Below the pieces are notes generated by a model that did not search any database, had not been told where the DNA came from, and was given only the letters and a program-made list of their open reading frames with translations. From positions 1 to 8,069 of the forward strand of contig CAJWZN010000060.1 in NCBI GenBank assembly GCA_913050105.1: a DNA stretch of 8,069 bases, read 5' to 3'. Made by a program: the position numbers and the translations under genes. Positions 6,041-8,069 of the stretch are shown here, piece after piece (positions within the stretch are counted from its first letter, which is position 1; every line of letters starts with the position of its first letter). The DNA comes from an uncultured Synechococcus sp. (lineage in GTDB: Bacteria > Cyanobacteriota > Cyanobacteriia > PCC-6307 > Cyanobiaceae).

Positions 6041-6120
6041 GCACTTGCCACTCCAATATCAACAATCTACGGCGTCTGTTCCTGTCGCCGAGGCCTGCCG
6101 GACAGGGGGAGAATGCCGCC
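6041..6120. promoter_or_regulatory. Divergent dxs/ilvA intergenic region
   Basis: These 80 bases must hold the leader, and probably the promoter, of dxs (leftward) and ilvA (rightward). The dxs side is A/T-richer and contains GATATT and TAGATT on the minus strand, either of which could be a weak -10. The ilvA side holds CCTGTC (6081-6086) and its complement GACAGG (6101-6106), a 6-bp stem whose right arm runs into AGGGGGAG (6104-6111), the likely ilvA ribosome binding site nine bases before ATG. No confident -35/-10 pair could be assigned for either gene. Confidence 0.5.
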
Positions 6121-7650
6121 ATGACCGACTACCTGCAGAGAATCCTGCGAGCCCGCGTCTATGACGTCGCCCGGGAAACACCGCTTGATCCGGCGCCAAA
6201 CCTCAGCAGCAGGCTTGGCAACACGGTGCTTCTCAAGCGTGAGGATCTCCAGCCGGTGTTTTCGTTCAAGCTGCGAGGGGCCTACAACCGCATGGCACAG
6301 CTCACTCGTGAGCAGCTCAGCCGTGGAGTGATCGCCTCCAGCGCCGGCAACCATGCCCAGGGCGTAGCACTGAGTGCCGGCCAGCTCGGCTGCCGGGCCG
6401 TGATCGTGATGCCGAGCACCACACCTGAGGTGAAGGTCCGGGCCGTTCGTGCGCTTGGCGGTGAGGTGGTTCTCCATGGGGAGACCTATGACGAATGCTC
6501 GGCCGAAGCATGCCGTCGCTGCGAAGCAGAAGGGCTGACATTCATCCATCCCTTTGACGACCCAGAGGTGATCGCGGGTCAGGGAACGATTGGGGTGGAG
6601 ATCATGCGCCAGATCGCGGAACCACCCCATGCCATTTACGTCGCCGTTGGCGGCGGCGGACTGATCGCTGGGATCGGGGCCTACGTCAAACAGCTGTGGC
6701 CAGAGACCGAAATCGTTGGTGTGGAGCCGGTGGATGCCGATGCCATGAGCCGTTCGCTCGAGCAAGGTGAGCGGGTGGAGCTGCAACAGGTGGGGCTGTT
6801 CGCGGACGGTGTTGCCGTTCGCCAGGTGGGGGAACACACGTTTGCTTTGGCACAACGATTCGTGGATCGGATGGTTCGTGTTGACACCGACGCGATCTGT
6901 GCCGCCATCAAGGACGTTTTCGAGGACACCCGCTCGATTCTCGAACCGGCTGGGGCCTTGGCTGTTGCTGGCCTGAAGCAGGACGTGAGCGATCGCGGCC
7001 TCAGCGATTGCCAGTTGGTGGCTGTGGCCTGTGGCGCCAACATGAATTTCAACCGACTCCGCTTCATCGCGGAACGCTCCGAACTGGGAGAGGAGCGCGA
7101 AGCGATGCTGGCTGTGGAGATCGCCGAACAACCCGGAAGCCTCAGAGATCTCTGTGATCGGCTGCGTGATCGCAGCCTCACCGAATTCAGCTACCGGATG
7201 ACCGAGGGCAGGCGAGCCCAGATCTTCATCGGGATTCAGGTTCTCGATGAGCAGGATCGCCACCGGGTCGTTGAAAGCCTGAATCGCGACGACATTCGCT
7301 GTACCGATCTCAGCAACAACGAATTCGCGAAGGTGCATCTGCGCCACATGGTGGGTGGACGACTTCCCAGCACCTCGGCCGAATCCTGTGCTGGTGGATG
7401 TCGTGAGCTGTTGTACAGGTTCGAATTTCCGGAACGGCCTGGAGCGCTGATGCGTTTCGTCAGTGCGCTGCACCCGAGCTGGAGCATCAGCATTTTTCAT
7501 TACAGAAACCACGGCGCCGACGTCGGTCGAATCGTCGTTGGCGTGCTGGTGCCGGAAGAGGAGCTATCTGGCTGGCAGGCGTTTCTCGATGATCTCGGTT
7601 ATCCGTGTTGGGAGGAGACCGGTAATCCCGCGTATGCCCTGTTCCTTTAG
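6121..7650 (+). CDS. ilvA: Threonine ammonia-lyase, biosynthetic (threonine deaminase)
   Basis: A 509-residue PLP enzyme that deaminates L-threonine to 2-oxobutyrate and ammonia, the first committed step of isoleucine synthesis, in the cytosol. The catalytic domain carries the PLP-binding lysine in FSFKLRGAYN (K50), the substrate-contacting SSAGNHAQG (73-81), the phosphate-binding glycine run VGGGGLIAG (176-184) and a late ACGANMNFNRL (303-313). After about residue 325 come two ACT-like regulatory domains, AVEIAEQPGSL (331-341) and RFEFPERPGAL (433-443). This layout marks the long, allosteric biosynthetic form (as in E. coli IlvA, about 514 residues), expected to be inhibited by isoleucine and relieved by valine. 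The ATG at 6121 follows AGGGGGAG at nine bases. scpB starts 39 bases after the stop on the same strand, so they may be co-transcribed. A hairpin spans the stop codon. Confidence 0.97.
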   Translation: MTDYLQRILRARVYDVARETPLDPAPNLSSRLGNTVLLKREDLQPVFSFKLRGAYNRMAQLTREQLSRGVIASSAGNHAQGVALSAGQLGCRAVIVMPSTTPEVKVRAVRALGGEVVLHGETYDECSAEACRRCEAEGLTFIHPFDDPEVIAGQGTIGVEIMRQIAEPPHAIYVAVGGGGLIAGIGAYVKQLWPETEIVGVEPVDADAMSRSLEQGERVELQQVGLFADGVAVRQVGEHTFALAQRFVDRMVRVDTDAICAAIKDVFEDTRSILEPAGALAVAGLKQDVSDRGLSDCQLVAVACGANMNFNRLRFIAERSELGEEREAMLAVEIAEQPGSLRDLCDRLRDRSLTEFSYRMTEGRRAQIFIGIQVLDEQDRHRVVESLNRDDIRCTDLSNNEFAKVHLRHMVGGRLPSTSAESCAGGCRELLYRFEFPERPGALMRFVSALHPSWSISIFHYRNHGADVGRIVVGVLVPEEELSGWQAFLDDLGYPCWEETGNPAYALFL

Positions 7651-7660
7651 GGATCAGGGC
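7636..7660 (+). other. Stem-loop spanning the ilvA stop codon
   Basis: GCCCTG (7636-7641) pairs with CAGGGC (7655-7660). After one T/T mismatch, TCC (7643-7645) pairs with GGA (7651-7653). The TAG stop (7648-7650) lies at the tip. No T tract follows (GATACCTTGAG), so it does not look like a standard intrinsic terminator. It might stabilise the ilvA mRNA end or reduce read-through into scpB. It could also be chance. Confidence 0.45.
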
Positions 7661-7689
7661 GATACCTTGAGCCTCAACGCAGGGTCGCC

Positions 7690-8069
7690 ATGTCAACACC
7701 GTCCCTGGCTTCCAGGATCGAAGCGATCCTCTACCTGAAAGGGCGTCCAATCGGTCTGAAGGAGTTGGCAGAGTTGGCGCGTGACGAGCCTGACCAGGTC
7801 CGCGCGGCCCTTGCCACACTCACCACCAGTTACGACCAGCGGGACACGGCCCTGGAGGTTGTGGAGCAATCCGGTCGTTACTGCCTGCAATTACGACCGG
7901 ATCTGGCCGATCTTGTCAAAAACATGCTGCCGGTGAACCTGTCCACAGCAACGCTCAGGACTCTGGCGACCATTGCATTAAAGAAACGCATCCTTCAATC
8001 CGATCTTGTTGATCTGCGCGGCTCCGGGGCCTACGACCACATCAAGGAACTCCTGGCTCAGGACTTCAT
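7690..8069 (+). CDS. scpB: Segregation and condensation protein B (3' end outside window)
   Basis: The first 126 codons of an open frame that runs off the right edge. It reads MSTPSLASRIEAILYLKGRP, then ALEVVEQSGRYCLQLRPDLADL (54-75) and LRTLATIALKKRILQSDLVDLRGSGAYDHIKEL (89-121). These match the two winged-helix domains of ScpB, which binds kleisin ScpA in the SMC-ScpAB condensin complex that compacts and segregates the chromosome. SMC-ScpAB subunits are cytosolic and nucleoid-associated. RGSGAYDHIKEL falls in the second winged helix and is very typical of ScpB. ScpB proteins are usually about 160-200 residues, so perhaps 40-70 residues are missing. The ATG at 7690 has AGGG (7681-7684) five bases upstream. 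No scpA is visible nearby; scpB is frequently unlinked from scpA in cyanobacteria (general knowledge, not shown here). Confidence 0.93.
   Translation, partial: MSTPSLASRIEAILYLKGRPIGLKELAELARDEPDQVRAALATLTTSYDQRDTALEVVEQSGRYCLQLRPDLADLVKNMLPVNLSTATLRTLATIALKKRILQSDLVDLRGSGAYDHIKELLAQDF

Noticed and set aside
6989..6996. GCGATCGC, a HIP1 octamer inside ilvA
   Set aside because: A single copy in 8 kb is not enrichment; low HIP1 density fits marine picocyanobacteria.
6067..7512. 481-codon open frame antisense to ilvA
   Set aside because: Its codons are exactly in register with ilvA codons on the other strand, where stops arise only from TTA, CTA or TCA codons that a GC-rich gene avoids. The translation has no recognisable domain.

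Overview
The window looks like a core-genome segment of a marine picocyanobacterium of the Synechococcus/Cyanobium type. The evidence is a photosystem I psaK gene, a pair of small membrane proteins of the cyanobacterial/plastid DUF2499 (Ycf49-like) and DUF3593 families, a cyanobacterial-type dxs, and an scpB reading close to cyanobacterial ScpB. Base composition is GC-rich and even, genes are tightly packed (no gap reaches 100 bases), and HIP1 octamers are almost absent (one seen). There is no tRNA, rRNA, insertion sequence, CRISPR or phage gene, and no sign of transferred DNA.

Layout, left to right. (1) 1-900, plus: 3' part of a MalK/UgpC-type ABC importer ATPase, cut by the window edge. (2) 887-1960, minus: csaB-like polysaccharide pyruvyl transferase, overlapping the ATPase tail-to-tail by 14 bases. 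(3) 2018-2911, plus: a compact run of three small membrane-protein genes, DUF2499, DUF3593 (4-base stop/start overlap) and psaK. (4) 6040-2924, minus: dxs followed 15 bases later by a geranylgeranyl-reductase-like flavoprotein, a likely isoprenoid-linked operon. (5) 6121-8069, plus: ilvA (threonine deaminase with two C-terminal ACT-like domains) followed by the 5' part of scpB, cut by the right edge. dxs and ilvA diverge from a 80-base spacer that must hold both promoters.

How the genes relate: DXS commits pyruvate and glyceraldehyde 3-phosphate to the MEP pathway, which feeds chlorophyll phytyl tails, carotenoids and quinones; the downstream flavoprotein probably acts on such a prenyl lipid. 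The DUF2499/DUF3593 pair sits directly upstream of psaK, which makes a thylakoid role plausible but unproven. ilvA (isoleucine synthesis), scpB (chromosome segregation), csaB (surface polysaccharide) and the ABC ATPase are independent housekeeping functions.

The best non-gene signal is a 15-bp perfect hairpin followed by six T residues on the plus strand at 3018-3061. It lies inside the coding sequence of the opposite-strand flavoprotein, just beyond psaK, and looks like an intrinsic terminator for the psaK transcript written into a neighbour's codons. A perfect 17-base palindrome precedes psaK, and a hairpin spans the ilvA stop codon. I found no convincing novel multi-gene system.
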